A stretch of 64,000 nt of DNA from Candidatus Steffania adelgidicola (lineage in GTDB: Bacteria; Pseudomonadota; Gammaproteobacteria; Enterobacterales; Enterobacteriaceae): contig NZ_CP045889.1 of assembly GCF_020541225.1 (NCBI RefSeq), positions 310,001 to 374,000 of the forward strand. The letters are read 5' to 3'. The position numbers and the translations under genes are program-made. This document shows positions 36,057 through 48,229 of the stretch, in pieces; position 1 is the first letter of the stretch, and every line of letters begins with the position of its first letter. The notes under the pieces were generated by a model, which worked only from the letters and a program-made list of their open reading frames with translations, was not told the DNA's origin and made no database searches.

Positions 36057-36776
36057 TTATTGGTTATAGCCTAATAACACTGATTCTAGTGCAACCTCAA
36101 TCATATCATTAAAGGTAGTTTCTCGTTCAGCAGTACTTAAAGTTTCACCGCTTCGGATATGATCAGACACAGTACAAATTGCCAGCGCTCGCGCGCCAAA
36201 TTCTGCTGCTACCCCATAGATCCCCGCCGCTTCCATTTCGATCCCTAGAATGCCGTATTTTTCTAGGATATCAAATATTTTTGGATTGGGTGTATAGAAT
36301 AGATCCACGGAGAAGAGATTACCCACATGCACTTGAATCCCAGCGATTTTAGCAGCATTCACTGCATTTCGCACCAGATCGAAATCGGCAATAGCGGCAA
36401 GATCATGATCGTTAAAACGGGTTCGGTTTACTTTAGAGTCAGTACTGGCCCCCATACCAATAACAATATCCCGTATATCAACATCACTTCTAATCGCGCC
36501 ACAGGATCCTACGCGGATAATTTGTTTCACACCAAAATCAGTAATCAGTTCTTTGGTGTAAATAGAGCAAGACGGAATACCTATTCCATGTCCCATGATC
36601 GAGATTGTATGTCCTTTATAGGTGCCGGTATAGGCTAGCATACCACGCACTTTATTGACTTCTTTAGGATTATCAAGGAAGGTATTGGCAATATAACGCG
36701 CTCGCAATGGGTCGCCTGGCATGAGTACAACCTCAGCAAAATCACCCATTTCAGCGTTAATATGCGGCGTGGCCAT
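36057..36776 (-). CDS. deoD: Purine nucleoside phosphorylase DeoD
   Basis: Phosphorolysis of purine (deoxy)nucleosides to base plus (deoxy)ribose-1-phosphate; hexameric in E. coli. The 239 residues equal the E. coli enzyme. Motifs include [62 protein letters not shown] and [11 protein letters not shown], with the catalytic Asp and Arg region intact. The ATG at 36776 gives the family start [14 protein letters not shown] and follows GGAGAGAAGT; an in-frame ATG four codons upstream is not needed. In E. coli it lies about 60 bases after deoB in one operon; here about 1.77 kb separate them. Confidence 0.97.
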   Translation of the reverse strand: MATPHINAEMGDFAEVVLMPGDPLRARYIANTFLDNPKEVNKVRGMLAYTGTYKGHTISIMGHGIGIPSCSIYTKELITDFGVKQIIRVGSCGAIRSDVDIRDIVIGMGASTDSKVNRTRFNDHDLAAIADFDLVRNAVNAAKIAGIQVHVGNLFSVDLFYTPNPKIFDILEKYGILGIEMEAAGIYGVAAEFGARALAICTVSDHIRSGETLSTAERETTFNDMIEVALESVLLGYNQ

Positions 36777-38541
36777 ACTTCTCTCCATTCGTTTTTTATA
36801 GATGTTTAAAATAGACTAGCGATTCCGGATAACCAATGTCAAAAACCAACAATTATATACTAGTCTTATTATTGTAAAGGATATCTCTTTTTTTAGTTAT
36901 GTCTTACCTAGTTAGATCTAGATCTAATTAGGATATGGGTAAACATTCGATTAGATGCTTGGCATTGATGATGATTTGTTAAGGATTATATATTTTTTGA
37001 AATCCATATGTTATACTATGGGTATAGTACTTTATACCCATATATGAGTTATATAAGTGATATAATCAAAATGAAGTTGCTCATCTATCATTCTTAGAAT
37101 GATAACATGGTTTTTAAATAATTTATATTTAATCTGTAGTTAATTTTGTATATGCAGCTATTCTAATTTAATCTAAATATTATTGATACTAATAACTCAT
37201 AACAGAATTAAAGATAGAGATGTACTTTGAACTCTGCTTTTTAAGCAGAAGGATACGACTGGTGTTGAAGTAGAATACTTCATACAGCTATATGTATTTT
37301 TTACAATCACTTTAGCATCAGCTTTGTTTTTTGTATTACTGGTCAGTAAAATTTATGTTTTTACATAAATTTTGATATATAATTGTAAACATTTGTGTTT
37401 ACTGAACTTATCGCATCTTGGTGAGTTAAAATTTAGTTGTGAATTCTTTGGTATTTACTATTAGCACACATGAATGGATATGTGTTTACTTGGTAAACAT
37501 CGATTAAGAAGTATTTTATTGATTGCAATTTTAGAAATCTAGGAGAAACCATGATAAAGAACTTATACGTCTCTCAACTTATACTAGTATAAAGTTGCAC
37601 TGCAAGATTTTATACATAAGTTGAGAAGGATGCTTTATATCATTCTAATGATGTAATAATTGAGTCAAGTGCAGTTAAATACTTGATGCGATAAATTTTG
37701 TATCTTATTATTATGTTGTGTATTCACTTGTCTTCTATGCCTATGTAAACAGCGAGCGAAAACTATTTAAAATTCAGAGAGAGGAAGGTGTTAGCTAACA
37801 AGCATTCTTTAATGATTAAAGGATGAAAAACATTTCTTAGGGAAACCCTAACGGGTAGTACCTGTTTTACCCATTGCATCTTCTATAAAGAATGTAGAAG
37901 ATTACCATGATTATCAATCACCATCACATGTTCTATTTTAACGTACTTAGCATAGAGCCATTATTATGCTTAATGAGTGATAATAAATTCAGCTTTTTTT
38001 AAAATACAGCGTGAATTTTAAATGATGTTGTTCTCTCTATTATAACAAGAATATTATAATCCTCGGAAATTGAATATCTAGACACATTATCTATCTAATG
38101 GAATATTTCGAAATATTTCTAGATAAGCCGATAAGTTTTGTCTATGTGAGTGTTCTGTTGTAACCAGCGCATATATAGCGTAGTTACATCAGGGTCTGGC
38201 TCCATATGACTATATCACTGGTTTCGTATTCCTATTAAAACCATGGCATAATGGTGTTTTTTATCGATTATCGTTAACATAATCACGTTGTTTCTATTTG
38301 CGAATTGAATCTGATTGTTTATTTGGCTAATAATTAAATTATACAAATTTTTATTTCAGTATTATTGCACTCGAGAATCTTCACATTTACCAGGTGTATC
38401 ATGTAATAGAGGTTATTAAGGCGGGATTTTATCCGATTAACATCGAGACTTAGTTCTCAGTATGGCTGTGATCATGAAACACTACCAGTGTTTTTCTATA
38501 TTAATGAGGCGAGAATATCGCTCTAAAAATAGATGTATGGC
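36777..38541. other. Spacer separating deoB from deoD
   Basis: About 1.77 kb with no recognised gene. It contains a 10-bp inverted repeat (TATGGGTATA arms, near 37017) and a 9-bp one (TATCATTCT arms, 37086-37104). See the separate promoter entry at its deoD end. Confidence 0.5.
36813..36842 (-). promoter_or_regulatory. Candidate promoter for deoD
   Basis: On the minus strand a perfect -35 TTGACA (36842-36837) is followed after 18 bases by TAGTCT (36818-36813). It lies about 40 bases before the deoD ATG. It would let deoD be transcribed without read-through from distant deoB. The -10 is weak. Confidence 0.4.
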
Positions 38542-39765
38542 TTAAATTATTGCTCTGCCATACAGCATTGGTGAGAGATCAAAATATTGTGCTACTGTCT
38601 GCCCAATATCAGCAAAGGTTGTACGATGGCCGTAAAAACCGGGATTTACTTTTGGACCGTATATCAATACTGGCACATTCTCACGAGTATGGTCGGTCCC
38701 TTGCCAGGTCGGATCACAGCCGTGATCGGCGGTTAGGATTAAAATATCATTTCCTTTTAGGAGCGATAGTAGTTCCGGCAAACGATAGTCGAATAATTCT
38801 AGCGCCGCCGCGTAACCAGTAACATCCCGTCGGTGTCCGTAGTTAGAATCAAAGTCAACAAAATTAGTGAAGACTATCGTATTATCGCTGGCTAATTTTA
38901 TTTCTCGTATCGTCTCGTCAAATAAGTTATCAAGGCCGATAGCCTTCACTTTTTTGCTGATCCCTACCTGTGCATAAATATCAGCAATTTTTCCTATCGA
39001 TACCACTCTGCCACCCTTTTCCATTACTAGCTTTTGTAATATGGTATCAGTAGGTGGTGGAACGGCTAAATCATATCGATTGCTAGTGCGTTCAAAATAA
39101 CCGGATATTTCGCCAATAAAAGGTCTAGCAATGACGCGGGCGATATTGTAACCACTCTCAGTGAGCAGTTCTCTCGCTATCTGAGATATATGATATAGGC
39201 GCTGAAGTCCGAAAGTCTTTTCATGGCAGGCAATCTGAAATACCGAATCAGCTGAGGTATAAAAAATTGGTTTTCCCGTTCGAATATGTTCTTCCCCTAG
39301 CTGCTTAAGAATCACTGTCCCTGAAGCGTGACAATTACCGAGAAAACCAACTAAATCCGCACGGGCAATCAGATCAGTGAGCAGTTCTGAAGGAAAACTG
39401 TTTTTTTCTGCTGGAAAATATCCCCAGTCAAATAATACGGGTACGCCTGCTATCTCCCAGTGTCCCGACGAGGTATCTTTACCGGAAGAAATCGAGCTGG
39501 CATAGGCATAAGCACCAATAATCTCTGATTTTTTCTCTAGGGCTGCCGGGAAAAAACCTGTGGATTGTTCAGCAGCCTTAGCTAACCCAAGGCTCGTTAG
39601 ATTAGGCAATTTTAATGGGCCGTTTCGACCCTGATTGGCTAGACCTTTTGCACAGCTTTCAGCAATATGACCTAGGGTATCTGCTCCGTAATCTCCAAAT
39701 TTATTGGCATCCTTTGCTGCTCCGATACCAAATGAATCCAAGACGATGATAAATGCACGTTGCAT
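38542..39765 (-). CDS. deoB: Phosphopentomutase
   Basis: Interconverts (deoxy)ribose-1-phosphate and -5-phosphate, linking nucleoside salvage to the pentose phosphate pathway; an alkaline-phosphatase-superfamily metalloenzyme. The 407 residues equal E. coli. The metal and active-site motifs are visible: [11 protein letters not shown] near the N-terminus, [15 protein letters not shown] with the phospho-acceptor Thr, [32 protein letters not shown] and [10 protein letters not shown]. The ATG at 39765 gives the family start MQRAFI and has GTAGGAG upstream; 16 further in-frame codons upstream are not family-like. deoA and deoC, normally upstream, are not recognised. Confidence 0.97.
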   Translation of the reverse strand: MQRAFIIVLDSFGIGAAKDANKFGDYGADTLGHIAESCAKGLANQGRNGPLKLPNLTSLGLAKAAEQSTGFFPAALEKKSEIIGAYAYASSISSGKDTSSGHWEIAGVPVLFDWGYFPAEKNSFPSELLTDLIARADLVGFLGNCHASGTVILKQLGEEHIRTGKPIFYTSADSVFQIACHEKTFGLQRLYHISQIARELLTESGYNIARVIARPFIGEISGYFERTSNRYDLAVPPPTDTILQKLVMEKGGRVVSIGKIADIYAQVGISKKVKAIGLDNLFDETIREIKLASDNTIVFTNFVDFDSNYGHRRDVTGYAAALELFDYRLPELLSLLKGNDILILTADHGCDPTWQGTDHTRENVPVLIYGPKVNPGFYGHRTTFADIGQTVAQYFDLSPMLYGRAII

Positions 39766-40929
39766 TATTATTCTCCTACTTTCAGTGGGATCAAAACTTA
39801 TCGATGCTGTCATGTATGCGCAGAAAGATACTTATCGCTTCTAAAATAAAAAGGTGAGGAATTAAGTATTTTCCCTCGTCATGCTGCGCTAAAATAGCGA
39901 TAACCCTTGGAGTCCTATATTACTGAGCTGAGAGTATCGATGGATGGCCGATGGTATCGCATGACCTTATCACTTTAAAGTAAATGAGACTAAGTTAAGT
40001 TAAATTATAACTAATAATCTCTCTACTCACCGGAACTGGATGAGTAAGGCGCTATTCGTCCAACAGCAGGAGATTGTACTATAGGATAAACTCATCTAGG
40101 GAAAAGATGTATCAATATTTTCGGATATCCCAAGTGGCTTCATAAGAATGCCATTAATTATTAAAAATTTTCATGAATAAAGATTCAAATTAATTATATT
40201 AAATCATAACGTACAAATAAGATTGTAGAGTTAAATTTTGTATTAACTTTGACTTCTATACTCACGTGATCGCTAAGATTATTGGTAATACTGTGTTAAC
40301 TATCTTTAAGCTTGATTATTCGTTTAACGTATTTATTTAATCAACACCTTAATGAGATGAATCCTTATTCCAAATAATACTTAATGATTATATTAGTATG
40401 ATAAAAATTCTGTTTATAATGAAAATTATCACTTTTGAAATAGATCCTGAATGTCAGTATTGATTAATCACCTCAGTATTTTACTGTGTATAAAATAATA
40501 AAAATGTACGTCAAAGTAAAAAAGGTGGTCTTTGGAATCAAAACCGATCCATGGGAAATCTGTACTACATCCACTATCAACTCAGTAATTCAATAATTTT
40601 ATCTATTTTTACCGAGATTAAGACGAGTGGTTATATATAACACTATTTATATAAGTTAATTAGAAAGCAATATATAGCGGTAGGAAATTGCGAGGCTCTA
40701 TTAAAAGCCATCAAAAATAAGTCAGCACTGGAAAATATACATTTAACTCCTTGCATATGACAGTTAATATGATGAAGTTTGTAGAATTAACCTATAGCTG
40801 TATCAGAAAATAGAAATACATAGTTAATGATAGAATAGGTGTAAAATATTTAAAAATCACTATCTAATTTTATTCAATAGGTTAAGATTATCATGAAGCG
40901 GAATTTTCAATTCTGGAAATGAATGACTG

Positions 40930-40965
40930 TAATCTTTCATAAACTGTAAAGTTTATGAAAGATTA
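40930..40965. repeat. Perfect 16-bp inverted repeat, 4-nt loop
   Basis: Arms TAATCTTTCATAAACT and its exact complement around GTAA. No T-run follows and no gene ends nearby. Confidence 0.9.
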
Positions 40966-41886
40966 GTATACAGTTTAATTAAATTTACAATCCCATATTT
41001 TTGTGAAAAATATTTTAGAGCGAGACATGTATAAAACCGATGAAAATTATTGATATAATGTTGAATACTTTATTAATCAATGCATGATGATGAGAATAAT
41101 TTTTGGTAATTAAAAAAAATTCGGATTTGAGTTTACAGAACCAAATAAAAAAAATTAAAACATATTTATTCTGCAATATCAGAAATGATACACGTATAAG
41201 ATACGGGAAACTAACATAGTCATATGACTTAATTGAAAATATAACGTATAGTGAAACATTAAATTTAATTCTCTTCGATTTTAGGCTAGTTTTATTGATC
41301 TTTGTAATAAAAGTGCCGGATTAGTTAATCATCGGGCACCAGGAATATTGTCTGGTGTATTGCTTTGTTTTGCTCATATTCAGATGAGGAATATAGATTT
41401 TTGTTTCCATTTATCAAAAATATAGTATCTATTACATCATGGCTATATAGTATGAATATTTTTAAATGATTTCCCGTGCAATCACAGGGGTTTCTAGTGT
41501 TTTATAAAACGCTCTGTATCTCTTTTATTTAAAACTGGTTAGTGTGTCATGCCTTGAGTCGATATGGCTCAACATGAATCGCTTGGCATATTTTAATTCA
41601 TACCTGTAATGTTTGATTTAAAGGGTCGCTGTTAATTCGCAAGTATTGTAATGGTTGCGAATAAAGACTAAAACTATAAGTTTTGGAGTAATAGTTGTGG
41701 GTCAGTTTGGCTTAGGGTCCTTATCCTGTGCGCGTTTTGTTGGCGAATATTGAATGTCAATGATAGTTTTCAACATTGTATTACTATTTGTAATGCCCTT
41801 AAAATTTTTATAAAAGTGATGTTGTTCTAGATAATATCTAATAAGAAAACAACATCGGTTTTGATTGTCTAGTGCAGCATGTTTTT

Positions 41887-41920
41887 GTATGATAGTAGAA
41901 TATATATTCTACTATCATAC
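41887..41920. repeat. Perfect 34-base palindrome (17-bp arms, no spacer)
   Basis: The left arm GTATGATAGTAGAATAT is followed at once by its exact reverse complement. It lies about 200 bases beyond the psd stop on that gene's strand. Neither strand has a T-run after it, so it does not look like an ordinary terminator. Confidence 0.92.
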
Positions 41921-42124
41921 AGGAATAAAAGAGAGATATTCGTTACGAGATAACGAACTCCATTCTTGGTGTAAAGGGTATGTGATTAACATTAAGTAAG
42001 ACTATTAGCTAGATGAGTAGCGGATGTATGACCGGGTAGCCTAGCAGTTAGATAAGAAGAAAACGGTAATAATTAAGTATCCGGAAAACTCTTAGCTGAA
42101 TAAGATATTAATCTTGAATAACCC

Positions 42125-43000
42125 CTATATCTGTGTTATGCCTCGCGCTAAGCATTGACCGACGCGGGTTACGTATCCGCTGAAAAGATGATCATACAGC
42201 AATACGTTTTTAGCGGGGAATAAATTGATAACGGTGGAACCGAGTTTAAATCGTCCCATTTCCTGGCCTTTCAAAATTATCACGGCCTCATCAGCATCAG
42301 CGTGCGGATACTGCCACCGTTTGATCTTCCCTCCTTGTGAGGAGGGAAGCGCTCCTCCCCAAACGGTCTCGATATTACCAATAATGGTCGCGCCAACTAG
42401 AATTTGCGCCATCGGGCCGAAATTAGTGTCAAATAGACAGATAACCCGTTTATTTCGAGTTAATAAATTGGGAATGCTAGCCGAACTTAGCGGATTCACC
42501 GAAAATAGTTTACCTGGCACATACATCATTTCTCGCAATACGCCGTTGCAGGGCATATGAATCCGGTGATAATCATGTGGTGCTAGATAAGTAGTGACAA
42601 AACTGCCATTTCGAAAAGAAGCGATCATAGACTCGTTGCCAGCAAGCAATGCCTCTAAACTATAGTAGTGCGCTTTCGCTTGGAATACCTGCTCTCCCTG
42701 AATGGAACCAAGCTGCAAAATAGTCCCGTCCGCCGGTAATACTAGCACATTAGGGTCGTTATGAATGGGCCGAGCATTATTGCGCAATGGTCGAATAAAA
42801 AATTCGTTAAAGGTGGAATAGGCGGAGATATTTGGCTGTTGTGCTTCCTTCATGTCAACTTTGTATATCCGTATAAATAGCGCGATTGCCCAGCGCGTAA
42901 GGCATCCTCCACGATGTTCAGCCCAGCTACCGGCTATCACAGTTAGCAAGCGTTTAGGGAGAAAGTATTGTGTTAGAGCTGTTTTTATCCTTATTAGCAC
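42125..43000 (-). CDS. psd: Phosphatidylserine decarboxylase proenzyme
   Basis: Inner-membrane enzyme making phosphatidylethanolamine. The proenzyme cuts itself between Gly254 and Ser255 in [10 protein letters not shown], the Ser becoming the pyruvoyl cofactor; this LGST motif is intact, as are the Asp in VLPADG and the His in [13 protein letters not shown] that take part in self-cleavage. The 291 residues lack the variable acidic tail of E. coli Psd (322). The start appears to be GTG with AAAGAG upstream. rsgA lies about 120 bases upstream on the same strand, as in E. coli. Confidence 0.95.
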   Translation of the reverse strand: MLIRIKTALTQYFLPKRLLTVIAGSWAEHRGGCLTRWAIALFIRIYKVDMKEAQQPNISAYSTFNEFFIRPLRNNARPIHNDPNVLVLPADGTILQLGSIQGEQVFQAKAHYYSLEALLAGNESMIASFRNGSFVTTYLAPHDYHRIHMPCNGVLREMMYVPGKLFSVNPLSSASIPNLLTRNKRVICLFDTNFGPMAQILVGATIIGNIETVWGGALPSSQGGKIKRWQYPHADADEAVIILKGQEMGRFKLGSTVINLFPAKNVLLYDHLFSGYVTRVGQCLARGITQI

Positions 43001-43083
43001 GCCGATCTCTTTCCCATTTCATTTCATAGTGAAAACAGATGGTATTGTACCAGAAATAGGGATAAATATTAGCATTCAGGATA

Positions 43084-44121
43084 TCAAAACGATTTACGAG
43101 TTTTAATCTGCGTTATGTTATTAAGAATACGATGATAGTTATCAAAACGTTCTTGAGGAATGACACCGCTTTTGACGAGGCTTCGGATTCTGCATCCTGG
43201 CTCGATGTTATGTCGGCAGTCACGAAATTTACAGGTGCCTAGATAATTCCTAAATTCAACGAAACCCGAAGCAATCTGTCTAGGTTCAAGATCCCATAAA
43301 CCAAATTCACGTACCCCTGGGGAATCGATTAGATAACCACCATGATGAAAATGATATAAACGGGCAGTTGTAGTGGTATGCTGTCCTAGTCCTGAGTGTT
43401 CGGAAATGACGTTAACCAGAATTTTTTCTTGATCTGGCAGCCTCAACATATTGAGTAAACTTGATTTTCCAGCTCCAGATTGACCAGCGAAAATGCTTGT
43501 TCGTCCGGTTAGTGCCTCTTGAAAAGGCTTGATTCCCTCACCGGTTCGGCTAGATACTAATAATACTCGATATCCGATCCGAGGGTAGATAGCGATTTGT
43601 TTCTCCACTACCGCCCGGTATGCGGGTCCTAGCAAATCAATTTTATTCAGGACTATCAGTGGTTCTACCATGGTAGTTTCGCACGCTACGAGATAGCGAT
43701 CAATAATATTTAAAGAGAACTCGGGGAAAAGAGCAGCAACGATGACGATTTGATCCATATTGGCTGCAATTGGTTTGATCCCGTTATATAAATTGGGGCG
43801 CGTTAGCACGGAACTACGCGGATAGACCGATTCGATGATACCATTAATTCCGGATAATTGTTGGTTATTAGTGCGCCAGACCACCTTATCGCCGGCCACT
43901 AGCGAGGTGAGTGTTCGACGAAGATTGCAACGATATATCTGGCCCGCGGCATTCTCGACGTCGGCATGCATGCCAAGCCGACTGACGACAACTCCATCTT
44001 GACTCTGTTGATACGAAAACGCATCTCGTGGAGTATTCTTGCGATCATATGGTTGAAGACGACGTTGATAAGTTACTTTTACCAGGCGTTCTTGACGTTT
44101 AGTCAGTTTATTTTTACTCAC
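43084..44121 (-). CDS. rsgA: Small ribosomal subunit biogenesis GTPase RsgA
   Basis: Circularly permuted GTPase that checks late 30S subunit maturation. An N-terminal OB fold is followed by the GTPase motifs in permuted order: G4 NKID, then G1 [13 protein letters not shown]2 [10 protein letters not shown] and G3 DSPGVREFG. The C-terminal zinc site is C-x4-C-x-H-x5-C in [15 protein letters not shown]. The 345 residues compare with 350 in E. coli. Start: the GTG at 44121 gives SKNKLT as in E. coli and has AAGTGAG upstream; another in-frame GTG lies three codons earlier. It diverges from orn, as in E. coli, and is followed by psd. Confidence 0.95.
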   Translation of the reverse strand: MSKNKLTKRQERLVKVTYQRRLQPYDRKNTPRDAFSYQQSQDGVVVSRLGMHADVENAAGQIYRCNLRRTLTSLVAGDKVVWRTNNQQLSGINGIIESVYPRSSVLTRPNLYNGIKPIAANMDQIVIVAALFPEFSLNIIDRYLVACETTMVEPLIVLNKIDLLGPAYRAVVEKQIAIYPRIGYRVLLVSSRTGEGIKPFQEALTGRTSIFAGQSGAGKSSLLNMLRLPDQEKILVNVISEHSGLGQHTTTTARLYHFHHGGYLIDSPGVREFGLWDLEPRQIASGFVEFRNYLGTCKFRDCRHNIEPGCRIRSLVKSGVIPQERFDNYHRILNNITQIKTRKSF

Positions 44122-44224
44122 TAGTCTCACTTAGTACGGATATATCATCCGAAATAATAAAAAATAGCTATCATACAGAGTATCCTATTAAATAAATCGT
44201 AAAATCTCTCTCTTTGAGAAAATT

Positions 44225-44770
44225 ATGCAGCTAAATGATAACAACCTAATTTGGATTGATTTGGAAATGACTGGTCTGGATCCTGAGCGCGATCGGATTA
44301 TCGAAATTGCTACATTGGTCACTGATGCTAATCTGACTATTCTGGCGGAAGGCCCGGTGTTAGCCATACATCAATCAATCGCCCAGCTCGATCTCATGAA
44401 TGAATGGAATGTGCGAACCCACACTGCTAGTGGGTTGCTTGACCGTGTTCGACATAGCCAACTAGATGAAGATGCAGCGGTAGAAAGGACGCTGTGTTTT
44501 TTATCTGAATGGGTACCTGCCGGCAAATCGCCGATTTGCGGTAATAGCATCGGTCAGGATCGCCGTTTTTTATTTCGTCATATGCCGGTGCTAGAAGCGT
44601 ATTTTCATTACCGGTATCTAGATGTTAGTACATTAAAAGAATTAGCGCGCCGTTGGAAACCAGAAATCCTAAACGGATTAAAGAGGAAGAGCCATCATCA
44701 GGCGCTGGATGATATCCGGGAGTCGGTATCACAACTGATGTACTATCGTAAATATTTTATCCGGGTATAG
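44225..44770 (+). CDS. orn: Oligoribonuclease
   Basis: 3'-5' exoribonuclease that degrades 2-5 nt RNAs, finishing mRNA decay; essential in E. coli. The 181 residues equal E. coli. The DEDDh active site is complete: D12 and E14 in [21 protein letters not shown], the Asp in [14 protein letters not shown], and the His and Asp in [11 protein letters not shown]. Start ATG is preceded by TTGAGAAAA. Divergent from rsgA and followed by tRNA-Gly, the normal order. Confidence 0.97.
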   Translation: MQLNDNNLIWIDLEMTGLDPERDRIIEIATLVTDANLTILAEGPVLAIHQSIAQLDLMNEWNVRTHTASGLLDRVRHSQLDEDAAVERTLCFLSEWVPAGKSPICGNSIGQDRRFLFRHMPVLEAYFHYRYLDVSTLKELARRWKPEILNGLKRKSHHQALDDIRESVSQLMYYRKYFIRV

Positions 44771-44854
44771 CCAGCTTGGAGAGATGTTATTGAATTGTTG
44801 TAATGTTTTAGGCTAATTTCTCACTACCCCAATTAGCTATTTATTCAGAATGGC

Positions 44855-44882
44855 TTGCAGTTGATTAAATTTTCCGTATGAT
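44855..44882 (+). promoter_or_regulatory. Candidate promoter for tRNA-Gly
   Basis: TTGCAG and TATGAT are separated by 16 bases, about 40 bases before the tRNA 5' end. Plausible sigma-70 boxes. Confidence 0.4.
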
Positions 44883-44922
44883 AAGTGTTTTATGACGCAA
44901 TATGTTCGCGTTTTAATTTTAA

Positions 44923-44997
44923 GCGGGAATAGCTCAGTGGTAGAGCACAACCTTGCCAAGGTTGGGGTCGCGAGTTCAAATCTCGTTTCCCGCTCCA
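44923..44997 (+). tRNA. glyV: tRNA-Gly, anticodon GCC
   Basis: A complete cloverleaf: acceptor GCGGGAA paired with TTCCCGC, D arm with GCTCAGTGGTAGAGC (one base shorter in the loop than E. coli), anticodon stem CAACC/GGTTG with loop TTGCCAA, T arm GGTTC-type GAGTTCAAATCTC, and encoded CCA at 44995-44997. E. coli has three tandem copies (glyVXY) after orn; only one remains. Decodes GGC and GGU. Confidence 0.97.
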
Positions 44998-47476
44998 TTT
45001 TTTGTGTTTTTATATTACTAACTGTAGTGAGCAAAAGTTTTGTTTTTTAGTACCGATAAAAAAATCTCAGGTCGTCTTTGTTTTTATCATTGTAAAAATA
45101 TTGACCGCTATGTTAAAGACGTGTCTTCTTAGTGGTAACCTAGGGTTATAAACTATAAATTCTGTTTTAAGTTACTATATCAGTTAGAAAACCTCAGTTC
45201 AGCATGTTAACATATCCTAACTAAGGAACCTACTTAAGAAAAACATCATCATGATTTATTTTTATTCCTAAAGTGAGAATCAGCAATCTTGAACTATAAT
45301 TATAGTCTTGTGTTTGCTTTAGCAGAGTGTTACATCCTCTCTCAACCAATTATTTCTTAAAATTAAAACATTAAGAAATAATTATAGGAATATGGCCTAT
45401 TGTTTTTCACGCAATATTTATTGATTGCTTACTTTTTGCTTTAAGTAAGGTAGGTTTCTTTCGAATTTGATATTTTAGTAGTTATATATTCTGCAATAAC
45501 CCAAAAGGTCGTATATATAAAATGGCTTTTTAATGCTACCAGAGTGAACTCTGGTATGAATTTTTCATAGAAAGTAATATGGGTTAATGTCTGAATATTA
45601 ATTTCATGTTCATATAAAGTTTGCTGATAATCTCCAAGATATCGGTAGATTGTGATGTACAAACACTAAACTAATTTAGGAGAATGAACTTCTCATCATA
45701 TCATATAATTTATAATTATATTGCTTAATTGCCCCCCCCTCTTAATTATACCCTTGGGTTTTGGATGCAGAAGATTATTAATTTGCTTGATATAATTTGT
45801 GGGGTTTATCCTTCCCTGTAGCGTCGTGGTATTGATATTGTAAATACAGTCCATTTATTTCTTAGTGTTTGACTGTTAGTGGTGAATAAATAGAAATTAA
45901 AAAAATCAATGTACAAGATGAAAACATTTCCGATTACATCGAAGATGTAATGTTTTTAGAGACAGATATGCGCCTATCGCTTTCTTTTCCTAAAGAATAA
46001 TTCATCAATTTCTGCTTAGTGCCTTAATGTATGCAGTTTGATTGAGATATAGCAGGAGAGGTATATGTACGTGTGATTTTTAGAAAATCATTTAGATCGA
46101 AAGAAGTTCTTTTTAAGTAAATACAATCCAATTGCTTGATCAGGAGTTCAGTGTTTCTATTAAATAAATAAGAAATATAGTTTTAATCGCCAATATGATG
46201 ATATTTCATATAAAGAGATCTTCCAACACTTATCTGAAAGATAATATAAGATTGTTAATCTAAAGAATACCCGCTTCCTATCTTAGGGGGAGGATGTTGC
46301 TTCGCGATAGAAATCCCTGAGTATGGATCTCATCACCCATACACAGGGTTGATCGATAAAAAATCATCTAATGATTCGAGCGCGACTATATAGCTAAGCA
46401 ACGTGATTTTATTTATGTTTATATATAACACACAGTGTTTTTTATATACTAAATAGTTACTTTATTGGAATGAGAGTGCTATCGATAAAAGAAAAGGAAG
46501 GATGTATATCTGTAATATAGAAGAATACTTCTATACTTGCACTCTATATCTTATGACATGATGTTTACAGAGTCATAAACATACACTAGATTTGAGAGAA
46601 ATAGAGATACACCTGACTTATGCAAGAATTTTAAAAACATTTATCTGCTATCGAAAAAAAAATCACTAAACGATCTTAATGTCTCCTATTATAAATTTAT
46701 TTGTGATTTTAAAAAAAGAGATATAGAATCTAAAAAATTCTATGTTTTTTAAAAATTACAAATGTTTAGATTAATATATTAAATATTATCGATGTTTTTC
46801 TGGCGTCAGATTAGTCATGAATAAACTATTTATGACTTGTCTTATGTTTGGATATATTGATCTTGATCGTGTGATGTGTTCGTTATTCATTTAATTGGTG
46901 ATCTCATTTTCCACAAGAAGCATCATCCTAAAGATGCTATCATTAACGCTGGGTATCTTTTCAATGAAAGACGTTTACGGAGTAAGATAATCGGAGTGTC
47001 TTGCATAGCGTTGATTAGGTACTGATCGATAATGGTGATAAATTGAACGATAGACTTTTCATCTCGGATGAAAGAGATTATGTTGGGTAAAATAAAATTA
47101 ATTATTTATTGATAAGGACTTGTGTAAAGAGGACTGACGTCTCTCATCGTGTATGGTTATAGGTAAACACCGTGCATCCTTGGATGTCTGTCATAGGGAT
47201 ATAGACACTATATTTCCGATAAGGATCCGGGTAAGATAATATTCTCTAGAATTAAGCATTGTCTTAGTCGGTATTGGGGAAGAAAAATTCCATCGAGTTG
47301 TATTCAAGATTAATCTGGAATTAAATGTCCATCTTTAAAAAAGACATTATTTTTCCGAAGTAATGCGTTATTTATTTCTGATATTAAACTTTTTAAGTTA
47401 CTCAATAATGTAAATGGGTTATATAACATACGAGTTATCATAAGAACCTTAGGATTGAATTTTGAGAGGTCGGTTA
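44998..47476. other. Non-coding stretch between tRNA-Gly and gpmA
   Basis: About 2.5 kb. Neither queG (after the tRNA cluster in E. coli) nor the gal genes or aroG (next to gpmA) could be recognised. An eight-base C run lies at 45732-45739. Confidence 0.5.
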
Positions 47477-48229
47477 ATGATTTTCACTAAATTAGTTCTT
47501 ATACGTCATGGTGAAAGCCAGTGGAACAACGAAAATCGTTTTACAGGTTGGACCGATGTCGACTTGTCTGAGAAGGGGCGTATTGAAGCAAAAGAAGCGG
47601 GTAAAGTTTTAAAAAAGAAAGGTTATCGATTTGATTACGCGTATACATCTGTATTGAAGCGCGCCATTCATACCCTATGGGATATTCTGGATGAATTGGA
47701 CCAAGCCTGGCTTCCCGTAGAAAAATCTTGGCGTTTAAACGAGCGCCACTACGGCGCTCTACAAGGACTTAACAAAGCTGAAACTGCAGAAAAATATGGT
47801 GAGGAGCAGGTGAAACAATGGCGCCGAAGTTTCGCGATTACGCCTCCGGGACTGTCTCGAGAGGATAAACGCTTTCCAAGTCACCATGCTTGCTATGCCA
47901 ATCTCAGTCAGGAAGAACTTCCTAGCACAGAAAGTCTTGAATTGACAGTAAATCGTGTTATTCCTTATTGGAATAAGGAAATTTTACCACGCATGAAGCG
48001 TGGTGAGCGGATTCTTATCGCCGCTCATGGAAACTCTATTCGTGCCATGGGAAAATTTTTAGATAATCTAAGCGAAGAAGAAATTATAGAACTTAATATT
48101 CCGACAGGGATACCATTAGTGTATGAATTTAACAACCATATGAAGCCGGTTAAGCATTACTATCTTACAGAGGATAATGAGATGGCTGCCAAAGTTGCTG
48201 AGGTTGTTAATGATGGCGAAATAAAGTAA
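47477..48229 (+). CDS. gpmA: 2,3-bisphosphoglycerate-dependent phosphoglycerate mutase
   Basis: Interconverts 3- and 2-phosphoglycerate in glycolysis. The 250 residues match E. coli. The phosphohistidine motif [10 protein letters not shown] has His at 11; [10 protein letters not shown], the acid in [22 protein letters not shown], and [14 protein letters not shown] with the second active His are all present. The ATG at 47477 gives the family start and follows GAGAGG; the longer in-frame TTG start is unlikely. The gene is isolated between long non-coding stretches. Confidence 0.97.
   Translation: MIFTKLVLIRHGESQWNNENRFTGWTDVDLSEKGRIEAKEAGKVLKKKGYRFDYAYTSVLKRAIHTLWDILDELDQAWLPVEKSWRLNERHYGALQGLNKAETAEKYGEEQVKQWRRSFAITPPGLSREDKRFPSHHACYANLSQEELPSTESLELTVNRVIPYWNKEILPRMKRGERILIAAHGNSIRAMGKFLDNLSEEEIIELNIPTGIPLVYEFNNHMKPVKHYYLTEDNEMAAKVAEVVNDGEIK

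Larger units (their letters stand above)
39766..42124. other. Non-coding stretch between deoB and psd
   Basis: About 2.4 kb. Expected remnants would be deoA/deoC from the deoB side and mscM from the psd side; I recognised none. It holds two of the strongest palindromes in the window (40930-40965 and 41887-41920). Confidence 0.5.

Noticed and set aside
39814-42124. Possible deoA/deoC or mscM remnants
   Set aside because: Only isolated short resemblances (such as a few residues near the mscM signal peptide); no ordered blocks.
42225-42560. 111-codon plus-strand frame, and similar long frames inside psd, aspS, purB, rnb and gshB
   Set aside because: They lie wholly on the opposite strand or another frame of well-supported genes and have no family similarity.
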